From the NCBI GenBank assembly GCA_963723965.1, contig CAVRSV010000007.1:372001-436000 (forward strand): a stretch of 64,000 nucleotides of DNA, read 5' to 3'. Numbering within the stretch: the stretch's first letter is position 1; each line of letters begins with the position of its first letter. Below are positions 33,268-42,083 of this stretch, in pieces. The notes beneath the pieces were generated by a model. It was not told the origin of the DNA, made no database searches, and saw only the letters and a program-made list of their open reading frames with translations. This stretch comes from JARRKC01 sp963723965. GTDB lineage: Bacteria > Acidobacteriota > UBA6911 > RPQK01 > JAPXNP01. The position numbers and the translations under genes were made by a program.

Positions 33268-35610
33268 GTGCTGCAACGGCGAAAACAAATTCAACTGAGA
33301 GAAGTCTGGACCCTGCTCGCGGTCACCGCGCTGAACATTGCAGTCGTCGTGGCCGGTTCCGATCTCAAACTGACCTACGATCAACCGGCATCGAAATGGA
33401 CCGAGGCTCTGCCGATCGGCAACGGGCGTCTGGGGGCCATGGTCTTCGGCGGCATCCAGAATGAGCGGTTTCAGCTCAACGAGGATACGCTCTGGGCCGG
33501 AGGCCCTTACGATCCGAACAATCCGGACGCCCTGGAGAATCTGCCCGAAGCGAGGCGGCTGATCTTTGCCGGCCGGTACCGCGAGGCACATGAACTCGTG
33601 GATCAGAAGATGTTGGCCCACCCGCGAGGCCAACTGCAGTACGAGACGGTCGGGGACCTGCTCCTGGCGTTTCCCGACCTGGGTGAAGCCGCGGCCTACC
33701 GCCGCGAACTGAACCTCGATACCGCTGTCACGAGCGTCACTTTCAAGGCCAACGGCGTCACCTATCGCAGGGAGGCGTTCTCCAGCCCCGTCGATCAGGT
33801 GATCGTGATCCGGTTGAGCGCCGACCGCCCGGACCGGATTAGCTTCACTGCCTCCATGACCACGCCGCAGAAGGCCACCGTCAGGGTCGAGAACGGCCAT
33901 ACCCTCGTCATGGCGGGCGTCAACGGCGATTCGTCCGGGATCAAAGGCGCCCTGACCTTTCAGGCTCGCGTTCGCATCGTGACCGACGGGGGGCAAGTCG
34001 CCGCGCAGGGCGACCGGATCTCGGTACGCGGTGCGGATTCGGCGATTCTGCTGATTGCAGCCGCCACCAGCTACAAACGCTACAATGACGTGACGGGAGA
34101 TCCTCAGGCGAAGACACGAAACTGGATCTCCGCAGCTCAGGGCAAGAAGTTTGAGACGATGCTCAGCGCCCACGTCCAGGAGCATCAACGGCTCTTTCGT
34201 CGGGTGGAGCTCGATTTGGGCCGGACGGCCGCTGCCGATCTCCCGACGGACGAGCGCATCCGTAACTCGGCAACCAGCGACGACCCGCAGTTGGCGGCTC
34301 TCTACTTCCAGTATGGTCGCTATCTTCTGATCTCCAGCTCGCGGCCCGGCTCTCAACCCGCCAACCTTCAGGGCATCTGGAATGAGAGCATGACCCCGCC
34401 GTGGGGCAGCAAGTACACCGTCAACATCAATGCCGAGATGAACTACTGGCCCGCCGAGCCGACGAATCTGTCCGAATGCACCCAGCCTCTGTTCGGCCTG
34501 ATCCAAGATGTTTCCGAGACCGGCAGTCGGACCGCCAAGGTGCACTGGGGAGCTGACGGCTGGGTCTGCCATCACAACACGGATCTGTGGCGGGCAACGG
34601 CGCCCATCGACGGAGCGGCCTATGGCATCTGGCCCACCGGCGGGGCCTGGCTCTGCAAGCACATCTGGGATCACTACGAGTACACTGCGGACCGGGCTTT
34701 CCTGCAGCAGATGTATCCGATCCTGAAGGGCGCCACCGAGTTCTTCCTCAGCAGCCTGGTCACGGAACCCACACACCACTGGCTCGTCACCTGTCCCTCG
34801 CTCTCGCCCGAAAACCCGCACAAGTACGGCGTGGCGGTCTGTGCGGGGCCCACAATGGACATGCAGATCATTCGCGATCTGTTCGCCCACTGCATTTCCG
34901 CCGCCGAGATCCTCGGAGTCGATACCCAGTTTCGCGCGGAGGTCGCAGCCGCTCGCTCCCGCCTGGCGCCGAATCAGATCGGAGAGGCGGGACAGTTGCA
35001 GGAGTGGCTGGAGGACTGGGACATGGAGGCACCCGATCTGCACCATCGACACGTCTCCCACCTGTACGGCCTCTACCCCAGCGATCAGATCAACCTCGAG
35101 GAAACGCCTAAGCTCGCTGCAGCCGCCCGCAAGTCGCTGGAGATTCGAGGCGATGAGGCAACCGGCTGGGGTATCGGCTGGCGGCTGAACCTGTGGGCCC
35201 GCCTGCACGACGGAGAGCACGCCTACAAGATCCTGCAGATGCTGCTGCGTCCCGAACGCACCTATCCGAACATGTTCGATGCCCATCCTCCGTTCCAGAT
35301 CGACGGCAACTTCGGCGGCACCTCCGGGATCGGCGAGATGCTCCTGCAGAGTCGGGCCCAGGTCACGAACGGAAAGCTGACGAGCGAGATCGAGCTTCTG
35401 CCGGCTCTGCCCCGGGCCTGGCCTGCCGGTTCGGTGAAAGGGTTGCGGGCGAAGGGAGGATTCGAAGTGGACATCGCCTGGAAGGGCGGTAAACTCACGT
35501 CTGCGACCTTGCGTTCTCTGCTGGGAGCGCCGTGTCGAATCCGTTATGGAGATAAAGTGGAGAATGTGACGATCGCGCCCAACGAGACCTACGAAATGGA
35601 TGGAAAGTGA
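33268..35610 (+). CDS. GH95 alpha-L-fucosidase (secreted)
   Basis: Glycoside hydrolase expected to release L-fucose (or L-galactose) from xyloglucan, pectin or host-type glycans outside the cytoplasm. The product has 780 residues from the GTG at 33268 (GAGGGAG upstream), with an N-terminal hydrophobic export signal (LLAVTALNIAVVVAG). The longer frame reads through repeats and is rejected. The N-terminal beta-sandwich (about 35-270) starts with the family LTYDQPASKWTEALPIGNGR. The (alpha/alpha)6 domain has the GH95 blocks NINAEMNYWPAEPTNL, GWVCHHNTDLWRATAP, RHVSHLYGLYPSDQI, GWGIGWRLNLWARL and DGNFGGTSGIGEML. A C-terminal beta-domain follows. Its stop overlaps the esterase start (TGATG), so the two form an operon. 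Confidence 0.95.
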   Translation: MLQRRKQIQLREVWTLLAVTALNIAVVVAGSDLKLTYDQPASKWTEALPIGNGRLGAMVFGGIQNERFQLNEDTLWAGGPYDPNNPDALENLPEARRLIFAGRYREAHELVDQKMLAHPRGQLQYETVGDLLLAFPDLGEAAAYRRELNLDTAVTSVTFKANGVTYRREAFSSPVDQVIVIRLSADRPDRISFTASMTTPQKATVRVENGHTLVMAGVNGDSSGIKGALTFQARVRIVTDGGQVAAQGDRISVRGADSAILLIAAATSYKRYNDVTGDPQAKTRNWISAAQGKKFETMLSAHVQEHQRLFRRVELDLGRTAAADLPTDERIRNSATSDDPQLAALYFQYGRYLLISSSRPGSQPANLQGIWNESMTPPWGSKYTVNINAEMNYWPAEPTNLSECTQPLFGLIQDVSETGSRTAKVHWGADGWVCHHNTDLWRATAPIDGAAYGIWPTGGAWLCKHIWDHYEYTADRAFLQQMYPILKGATEFFLSSLVTEPTHHWLVTCPSLSPENPHKYGVAVCAGPTMDMQIIRDLFAHCISAAEILGVDTQFRAEVAAARSRLAPNQIGEAGQLQEWLEDWDMEAPDLHHRHVSHLYGLYPSDQINLEETPKLAAAARKSLEIRGDEATGWGIGWRLNLWARLHDGEHAYKILQMLLRPERTYPNMFDAHPPFQIDGNFGGTSGIGEMLLQSRAQVTNGKLTSEIELLPALPRAWPAGSVKGLRAKGGFEVDIAWKGGKLTSATLRSLLGAPCRIRYGDKVENVTIAPNETYEMDGK

Positions 35611-36674
35611 TGAAGACGAGACTGCTTATTCTGATGACGATGGTACTGACTCTGGCTCTGGCGCCCGAACTTGCTGCTCAGGTGGAGACGCAGGTCCCGC
35701 CGGTGGTTCCCGGCGCGAAACCCGTGACAGTGGAGCACATCAAGATTCACGGCACCGCGCTGGAAGGAAATCTCGAGGGGAACGCCGTGGACCGCGACGT
35801 CATCGTCTTCCTGCCGCCCAGTTATGCCAGTGAACCGACCCGTCATTATCCGGTCGTCTACGCCTTGCATGGTTATTCCATCGGAGCCGAACAGTGGACG
35901 CACGAGATCCATGTGCCCCAAACCCTCGAAGGCGCATTCGCCCAGGGTTCCCAGGAGATGATCGTCGTGTTGCCCGACTCGAAGACGGTGCACAACGGTT
36001 CGATGTATTCGAGCTCGGTGACCACCGGAGACTTCGAGAATTTCATCGTCCACGATGTCGTGGCCTACATCGACTCCCATTACCGCACGATCCCAAACCG
36101 CGAGAGCCGCGGCCTGGCGGGTCACTCCATGGGGGGGTACGGCACGACACGCCTCGGCATGAAGCATCCCGACGTGTTCGGCAGCCTCTACATCATGAGC
36201 CCCTGCTGTCTGTCGGCTCGGCAGGCCGGTCCTTCCAGGCCGGAGGACGAAAAGGCACTCGAAGCCGTCAAGACACCGGAAGACTCGGCCAAGCTGGGCT
36301 TCTTCCTGCGCGCTCAGCTTGCGACGGCGGCCGCGTGGTCGCCGGACCCGAAGAACCCGCCCCTTTACCTCGATCTGCCGACGAAAGACGGTGAGGTTCA
36401 GCCGGACATCCTGGCGAAATGGGCGGCCAACGCACCGCTGGCCTTCGTCGACCAGTACATCGGCAACCTGCGGCGCTATCGTGCGATCGCTCTGGACGTG
36501 GGAGACCAGGACCGCCTGATGTCCGACACGCAGAAGCTCCACGAGGTGCTCGACACCTACGACATCGCCAACAGCTTCGAGATTTATCCTGGCACTCACA
36601 CCAGCGCAGTGGCGGACCGCTTTCAGAACCACGTGATCCCGTTCTTCAGCAAAAACCTGAAGGGAGATCGCTAG
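35610..36674 (+). CDS. Secreted CE1-type / esterase D-like hydrolase
   Basis: Alpha/beta-hydrolase esterase of 354 residues with a signal peptide (LLILMTMVLTLALAPELAAQ). It is coupled to the GH95 gene by TGATG; a GTG one codon earlier is possible. The catalytic triad is readable: Ser173 in GHSMGGYG, Asp in ALDVGDQDRLM and His in YPGTHTSAVADRF. The fold resembles the putative esterase family that includes S-formylglutathione hydrolase and feruloyl/acetylxylan esterases. With its neighbours it probably removes acyl groups from plant cell-wall glycan. Its stop shares the palindrome CTAG with the stop of the convergent GH51 gene. Confidence 0.88.
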   Translation: MKTRLLILMTMVLTLALAPELAAQVETQVPPVVPGAKPVTVEHIKIHGTALEGNLEGNAVDRDVIVFLPPSYASEPTRHYPVVYALHGYSIGAEQWTHEIHVPQTLEGAFAQGSQEMIVVLPDSKTVHNGSMYSSSVTTGDFENFIVHDVVAYIDSHYRTIPNRESRGLAGHSMGGYGTTRLGMKHPDVFGSLYIMSPCCLSARQAGPSRPEDEKALEAVKTPEDSAKLGFFLRAQLATAAAWSPDPKNPPLYLDLPTKDGEVQPDILAKWAANAPLAFVDQYIGNLRRYRAIALDVGDQDRLMSDTQKLHEVLDTYDIANSFEIYPGTHTSAVADRFQNHVIPFFSKNLKGDR

Positions 36675-38755
36675 CGTCTGTCGAACGCATAGATGCTGAT
36701 GCTGAACGGCGCAACCTCGAGGGTCGCAGGTACTTCAGCCAGCGACGCCTCGCTCACTTGAACGTCATGCCGGGTCAGACCCGACATGGCATCGAGGTCG
36801 GGGCCGGTCAGGCGCCAGTGGCGGCCACTGCCCTGTAGATCCACACCTTGGATCCGCATATTGAGCTTTTGCGAGGATGGACTCGGATTGACCACCGCAA
36901 TCGTCAGGACATGCCCGTCGCTCGTCAACGCCGCGCTCACATCGAGGGGGTAAGTCGGACTGCCGGGGTTCACCCGCGGTTGATCACCACCGACCGGATA
37001 CTGCGGCGGCGGTGGGGGCGAATTGCCGCCGACCTCAACGGGGACTGTTCCGAAATGGTCGCGGTAGAGCTGAAACAGGAGTCCGGTGGCATTCAAAGCG
37101 GCATCCGTGGCGTTGAACTCGATGGAGGAAGTCGCCATGGTGTGTCCGGCCATGGCGATCAGGCCGGTGTGGCGGAACATTTCGTGGAAAACCAGCGCAT
37201 TCGCGAGCGTCTGCTTTAAATTGGCAGGGAGGCGGGTAAACGCCCACTCGTCGATCGCCATCGTCAGGTGCTTCGATTGCAGGGCAGGAAAGCGCCGCGC
37301 ATATTCCGCGTAGGCCTCCACCTTTTCGCGCACCCGCTTGGCGGCGCGGTAGGCGGCCTCGGGCATTGGCTCCTCAATGGGGATTCTCTTGTTCTGTTCG
37401 AGGTCGAACCGCTGGTTATCGTAGCTGTAGAAGTGCTCGGACATGACATCGATGTTGTCCAGGCAGTGTTCGATCAGACCGCCGGTAAAGTCGCCTTCGG
37501 AACCGTAGTCCCCGATGACCTTGCCAATGAGTCGCATGGTAATCCCGTTGACCGTCATCTCATCCGGAGTGGCGCCCGTGCCGAGTAGAGTAATCGTGGG
37601 GTCCACCGCGCGCATCGCCTCGGCGAACATGTTGTGCTTGATCACGTACTGGCTCATCACCATGTGGCCGAACTGCCACGGACCATACATTTCGTTGCCG
37701 ATGCCCCACCACTTCACGTTGTAGGGAGCCGGATGGCCATTTGCGGCCCGAAGTCTGCCCATCGGGCTGTCGGCCGGGCCGTTGACGTACTCGACGAGGT
37801 CTGCGGCCGAACGCGCATCACCAAAACCGGCATTGACGCTGATGAACGCGTCCACACCGAGAAGCTCACACATGGTCAGAAACTCGTCGGTTCCGACATC
37901 GTTCGGCTGCAGGGCGTTCCACACATAGTCCCACTTCGGCGGTCTTCGATCGATGTCGCCGACAGCGTCGCGCCAGTCGTGGGCGGAGAGGAAATTGCCG
38001 CCCGGAAAGCGGTACATTCCCGAATTCTGCCGCTTCAGCAGAGCGATGATGTCGGGCCGAAAACCGCTAATATTATCAGCCGGCATCAGCGAGACGGCGC
38101 CGACGTGGAACGAGCCGGTGCCGGTGCCGACGATCTCGATGCGTCCATCATCGGTATCGCCGTCGACGGTGAAGCGTAATGGGAACTTGGCATAGGAGCG
38201 CCGGAGGCCGGCAACGGGAATGGTCTGCCGGTCACCGGGACCCGCCCCCCAAATCAGGCTGACCGAGACGGCTGCTCCCGGTTCTCCCTGCAGTACCACC
38301 CGCGCCGAGTAATTCTTGGATCTGCGTAGCGCGAGACCGCTCTGCCGGATGCCGCGTCGCTCCTGTCCCGCCAGTCGAATCAGAGGGGTTTGTTTTCCGG
38401 TATAGGGGTCCTCTCGATCCATGACCACGGACGAGTCCGGCCCGATGGGCCGCCAGCGATTGGGTTGGCGGCGTCGAAATGCCGGACCTTGTGCCGAGTT
38501 CTCCGGGGTCGGCTCCGAATTGATTTCGTTGTAGAATTTCCGGTCGTCGATCATCTCTGCCCAGAGGCTTCGATTGACCAGGTCACCGATATGCTCGATG
38601 AATTGTCCGTAAAGGTAGGGAGAAATCGGGGGCTGAGTCCTGGCGGCGTCGATGTTGACGACAATGGGAGTTTCGGAGGTGCTGGCGGTTTGCCCGTTGA
38701 CCCTTCCGAGAGCTGTGAGGACAAACAGGAGCAAGAAGAGCGGTCTTTTATACAT
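36671..38755 (-). CDS. GH51 alpha-L-arabinofuranosidase (secreted), copy A
   Basis: Retaining arabinofuranosidase of 694 residues that would trim arabinose side chains of arabinoxylan or arabinan. A signal peptide (PLFLLLFVLTALGRVNG) precedes the family start ISPYLYGQFIEHIGD. A CBM4-like insertion at about 110-225 separates it from the TIM barrel. The acid/base is Glu355 in GIGNEMYGPWQFG, and the probable nucleophile is Glu503 in AIDEWAFTRLP. The C-terminal beta-sandwich (about 590-694) is the alpha-L-AF_C domain. It lies 112 bases downstream of the CBM48-esterase gene on the same strand, probably in one operon. Confidence 0.93.
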   Translation of the reverse strand: MYKRPLFLLLFVLTALGRVNGQTASTSETPIVVNIDAARTQPPISPYLYGQFIEHIGDLVNRSLWAEMIDDRKFYNEINSEPTPENSAQGPAFRRRQPNRWRPIGPDSSVVMDREDPYTGKQTPLIRLAGQERRGIRQSGLALRRSKNYSARVVLQGEPGAAVSVSLIWGAGPGDRQTIPVAGLRRSYAKFPLRFTVDGDTDDGRIEIVGTGTGSFHVGAVSLMPADNISGFRPDIIALLKRQNSGMYRFPGGNFLSAHDWRDAVGDIDRRPPKWDYVWNALQPNDVGTDEFLTMCELLGVDAFISVNAGFGDARSAADLVEYVNGPADSPMGRLRAANGHPAPYNVKWWGIGNEMYGPWQFGHMVMSQYVIKHNMFAEAMRAVDPTITLLGTGATPDEMTVNGITMRLIGKVIGDYGSEGDFTGGLIEHCLDNIDVMSEHFYSYDNQRFDLEQNKRIPIEEPMPEAAYRAAKRVREKVEAYAEYARRFPALQSKHLTMAIDEWAFTRLPANLKQTLANALVFHEMFRHTGLIAMAGHTMATSSIEFNATDAALNATGLLFQLYRDHFGTVPVEVGGNSPPPPPQYPVGGDQPRVNPGSPTYPLDVSAALTSDGHVLTIAVVNPSPSSQKLNMRIQGVDLQGSGRHWRLTGPDLDAMSGLTRHDVQVSEASLAEVPATLEVAPFSISIYAFDRR

Positions 38756-38867
38756 GAGGTACCATATCTCTTTGGCGCCGGTCGGCGCGGCGGCACAGTA
38801 GCAGGCAGAAGGGACACATTGGACTGCCTCACCGAACCCACACCGACCGGCTCAATTTGACTGCCGT

Positions 38868-40073
38868 CTACTTGAAGAGCCTGGGAGCGAAGTCATTGAG
38901 ACATCGGCGCCAGGTGAGCCACTCATGGGCCGTGCCCGGCGACTCGAAGTAGACGTTCTTGATTCCCGCCTTGGTCAGGGCGTCGCTGAATGCCTTGGTC
39001 CGGGGGCCTTCCTCGGAACCGATTCCAAGGAACAGGACCTTGACCTTTTTGTTGAAAGCATCGGCGTCCGCAAAGACACCATTGTTGGAGGTCTTGGGAT
39101 CGAACGTGCCGTCACGGGGGCCCGTACTGCCGCTGAACCCACCGATATAGGCAAATTTATCGAGGTTGGAAAGGGTCGTCAGGAAGGTCTGCATTCCCCC
39201 CATGGAGAGTCCGGCCATCGCCCGATTCTCCCGTCCGGGCAGCGCCCGATACGTCTTCTCGATCATGGGAATCAGATCGGTCAGCATCATCTCGGTGAAG
39301 GTCGCACCGGTGAAGCCGCCCAAGCCGAACCGCCGTCTCCGGTTTCCCTGTTGCCCTTCCTCCGCCGGCATGGGAGGCCAGAGCCATCGAGCCGAGAAAA
39401 TGGTCGCGTCCTCACCCGGCTTGGCGGCGTTCAGATTGTCCATGACGATGATCATGGGCTTCGCATTCTTGGCCGCAATCAGATTGTCGAGAATCAGGTC
39501 CGCATGTCCTTGAGTGTGCCAGCCCTGTTCATTCTCACCCCAGCCGTGCATCAGGTAGAGGACCGGGTAGCGGTTTTTCCCGCTGTCATAATCGGGCGGC
39601 GTGTACACATAGCAGCGGCGCCACTTCTGAGTCACGGTGGAGAAGTACCAGCGCTGGCTCACCTGACCGTGAGGTACGTTTTGTGGCTTGTAGTAGTCCA
39701 CGTCGTCCGGTTCGGGAATCTCGATCCCGCTGTTGTCCCAGCCCGAGCCGAAGAAGGTCCGGGTCGAGGGGTCGGCAACGGTCGCGCCGTCGATCACGAG
39801 GCTGTAGTAGTGAAAGCCGACCACCTGAGGCGGGATGGTTACGCTCCACTCGCCGTCCGGGCCCTTCGTCATATCGTGGGTTCCCCCCAGCCTCACCTGC
39901 ACCTTCTGCGCGTCCGGAGCCGCGACGCGGAAGGTCACGCTGTGATCCGGATTGACGCAAGGGTACGGGGATCCAGGGATGTTCAGGGAAGAAGGCTTGC
40001 ACTGGTCGGTCGCCTGTCCGGAGCACAGCCCGCAACTGAGCAGTGCGAACACAAAGAGTTTGAAGAGTCTCAT
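38868..40073 (-). CDS. Secreted CBM48-CE1 esterase (feruloyl/acetylxylan esterase-like)
   Basis: Two-domain esterase of 401 residues. A signal peptide (FKLFVFALLSCGLCSGQ) leads into an E-set/CBM48-like domain (about 35-115, HSVTFRVAAPDAQKVQVRLG). The alpha/beta-hydrolase (about 140-400) has YPVLYLMHGWGENEQGW, Ser290 in GLSMGGMQTF, an acidic site near LGIGSEEGPRTKA, and His in SPGTAHEWLTWRR. The arrangement is that of xylan esterases such as Fae1A and of enterochelin-esterase relatives. AGGAGGATTC precedes the ATG. It is the first gene of the CE1-GH51 unit and divergent from the malectin sensor. Confidence 0.9.
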   Translation of the reverse strand: MRLFKLFVFALLSCGLCSGQATDQCKPSSLNIPGSPYPCVNPDHSVTFRVAAPDAQKVQVRLGGTHDMTKGPDGEWSVTIPPQVVGFHYYSLVIDGATVADPSTRTFFGSGWDNSGIEIPEPDDVDYYKPQNVPHGQVSQRWYFSTVTQKWRRCYVYTPPDYDSGKNRYPVLYLMHGWGENEQGWHTQGHADLILDNLIAAKNAKPMIIVMDNLNAAKPGEDATIFSARWLWPPMPAEEGQQGNRRRRFGLGGFTGATFTEMMLTDLIPMIEKTYRALPGRENRAMAGLSMGGMQTFLTTLSNLDKFAYIGGFSGSTGPRDGTFDPKTSNNGVFADADAFNKKVKVLFLGIGSEEGPRTKAFSDALTKAGIKNVYFESPGTAHEWLTWRRCLNDFAPRLFK

Positions 40074-40335
40074 GAATCCTCCTGAGAGCTATGCCTGCAG
40101 TCAGGCATTGGATGAAATGAGGAAAGAATACCCACTTTAATGATTGCTGCATATTAGCACCGAGTGCCCCGACACGTCAGGTTTGGTACGGTGTGCGGTA
40201 CTCGACCCCGGCTGAGACCTGCTCTTGATGGCAGGCGGGCGCCCTCGCGACGGGGATGGCTAACGGGTTAAGGGGCAGTTAGAAACCCCTCGGCCGCAGC
40301 AATTGAGCTGTGTTAGTATTCGCGCGGGGCGAAGA
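40074..40335. promoter_or_regulatory. Divergent promoter region between the esterase/GH51 operon and the malectin sensor
   Basis: A 262 bp gap with no gene, reading outward to both transcripts. Two GGTAC elements lie 12 bases apart (40185-40189 and 40197-40201). A small hairpin, AGGGG-N10-CCCCT, lies at 40271-40290 in the leader of the sensor gene. These are candidate regulatory sites only; no confident -35/-10 pair was found. Confidence 0.35.
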
Positions 40336-41862
40336 ATGGGCGAATTCGAAGCGACGGGACTCAGCGAGTCGGACGCGCGTGCCGTAAGGGCGGAGCTCAG
40401 CCGTCTGCTCGAAAGTGCTGTGTTTCGCACCAGCAAGCGTTGCCGGGAGTTCCTCAAATACGTCGTCGAGCACACCATCCGCGGGCAAAGCGACAATCTC
40501 AAGGAGCGCTCGATCGGAGTGGAGCTCTTCCATCTTCCGCCGGATTTCGACACCGGGCAGCACACAGTGGTCCGTGTCACTGCCAACGCCCTGCGGAAGA
40601 AGCTCGCTCAGCACTACCTCGCCGAGGACGCCGCGTCTCAGCCCGTCAGGATTGAGCTGCCGCCCGGATCCTACAGCGCCGAGTTCAAGTGGAGAAGTCC
40701 GGCCGCGGGAGAGAGCCCCGCTCAGCCCCGAACGAGATGGCGTCTCGGCCTGATGTCCGCCTGCGCGGCGTCGCTGCTGATCATCGCCGGTTCCTTTTGG
40801 GTGTGGCGCGGGCGACCGGGCCAGCCCGAGGTTGCCCTCAAAGCCGACGCAGGTGCAGTCGCGCAGCCCGCTGCAGCCGCCAGGGCGGGCGACGAGGAAA
40901 TCAGGATTGCCGTGGGATCCACGAGTCCCTACCTCGACCGCAACAGCAGGACCTGGGACTCGGATCGCTTTTTTGCCGGCGGCTCCGTGCTCGTCAGGCC
41001 GGACCAGAGGATCCTGCGCACTCTCGATCCGGACATCTACCGGCGTCACCGCCACGGCGACTTTCGCTACGACATCCCCCTGCAGCCGGGGACCTATGAA
41101 TTGCGGCTGCATTTTGCCGAGACGGGGCTGGCCGATTTCATGAGTGCGGGATCCAGCGGGGAGGGGCAGCGAATCTTCCGCGTGATCGCCAACGGCAAGG
41201 TGATCCTGGACATGTTCGATATCGTGGCCGATGCAGCCGGCGCCGACATCGCCGATGAGCGGGTCTTCCGCGATATCTCGCCAGCCGCGGACGGCTTCCT
41301 TCATCTGAATTTCGCTTCGTTCAGAGGCACGGCCATCCTGAGCGGCATCGAGGTACTCCCGGTCCAGCCGGGGAAGGTCCGGGCCGTTCGCATTCGGGCC
41401 GGTTGGCCCACCTCTTGGCAGGATTCATCAGGGCAGCAGTGGCAGTCCGACACCTATTTCTCGGGGGGGAACGCACTGGTGCGCACAACGAGCCCGGCCC
41501 GGGAGAGCGACTCCCCCGACATCGGCCTCTATACCAGCGAGCGCTGGGGTCACTTTTCGTACGCCGTTCCCGTCGCCGCGGGCCGCTATCGGGTCACGCT
41601 GAGGTTCTGCGAGTCCCACTACGGGCCCCGGAACACGGGTGTGGGGGGACTTGGCAGCCGCATCTTCGACGTGTACTGCAACGGCGTGGCCCTGTTGCGG
41701 AATTTCGACATTGTCAGGGAGGCCGGTGGAGAGGGTCTCCCCCTGAACCAGACCTTTTCCGGGATTCATCCGACCGCCCAGGGCAAGATCGTCCTCACCT
41801 TCGTTCCCGTTACCGGGATGGCCTGTGTGAACGGCATCGAAGTCGTCGAAGACATGGAGTAG
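40336..41862 (+). CDS. Membrane protein with DNA-binding-like N-terminus and two malectin domains
   Basis: Single-pass protein of 508 residues. Residues about 9-115 form the cytoplasmic domain seen in many acidobacterial proteins: SKRCREFLKYVVEHTIRG, then LKERSIGVELFHLPPDFDTG, then RVTANALRKKLAQHY. Its pattern recalls a winged-helix regulator with a conserved HTVVRVTANALRKK helix. A TM helix at about 137-159 (LMSACAASLLIIAGSFWVW) is followed by two malectin (di-glucose-binding) domains at about 188-343 and 345-508, each with the RAGW/VGST start, a YELRLHFAE or YRVTLRFCE core and an NGIEV end. The layout implies a one-component sensor that reads sugars outside and acts on DNA or a partner inside (inference). 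ATG 40336 is chosen over the upstream TTG. Confidence 0.82.
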   Translation: MGEFEATGLSESDARAVRAELSRLLESAVFRTSKRCREFLKYVVEHTIRGQSDNLKERSIGVELFHLPPDFDTGQHTVVRVTANALRKKLAQHYLAEDAASQPVRIELPPGSYSAEFKWRSPAAGESPAQPRTRWRLGLMSACAASLLIIAGSFWVWRGRPGQPEVALKADAGAVAQPAAAARAGDEEIRIAVGSTSPYLDRNSRTWDSDRFFAGGSVLVRPDQRILRTLDPDIYRRHRHGDFRYDIPLQPGTYELRLHFAETGLADFMSAGSSGEGQRIFRVIANGKVILDMFDIVADAAGADIADERVFRDISPAADGFLHLNFASFRGTAILSGIEVLPVQPGKVRAVRIRAGWPTSWQDSSGQQWQSDTYFSGGNALVRTTSPARESDSPDIGLYTSERWGHFSYAVPVAAGRYRVTLRFCESHYGPRNTGVGGLGSRIFDVYCNGVALLRNFDIVREAGGEGLPLNQTFSGIHPTAQGKIVLTFVPVTGMACVNGIEVVEDME

Positions 41863-41940
41863 CCCGTGCCTTCGACATCGCCCTGGATCGGAGCACCGCT
41901 CGCGGTGGCTTTGCCGGGCACCGGGAACAGCGGGGCAGGC

Positions 41941-42075
41941 AAAACAGTGTCCCTTTCTCCCTGACCACCGTGCATAGCGAAGAGTCATTAAGGACGGCGA
42001 AAGGTCATGGAAAAAGAGTGTCCCCTACTCGCTCCGTGCATGGCGAAGGGTCATGAGAAAGAGTGTCCCCTACTC
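41941..42075 (-). repeat. Three reverse copies of the GGGGACACT repeat
   Basis: Copies at 41941-41960 (AAAACAGTGTCCCTTTCTCC), 42011-42030 (AAAAAGAGTGTCCCCTACTC) and 42056-42075 (GAGAAAGAGTGTCCCCTACT). The last two are separated by an imperfect direct repeat of CGTGCATxGCGAAGxGTCAT that also occurs before the second copy. They fill the convergent gap between the malectin sensor and the SecA gene. Confidence 0.85.
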
Positions 42076-42083
42076 TTTCATCC

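Noticed and set aside
32968..35286. 772-codon antisense frame opposite the GH95 gene
   Set aside because: Shadow of a gene with complete GH95 blocks; part of it is only repeat DNA.
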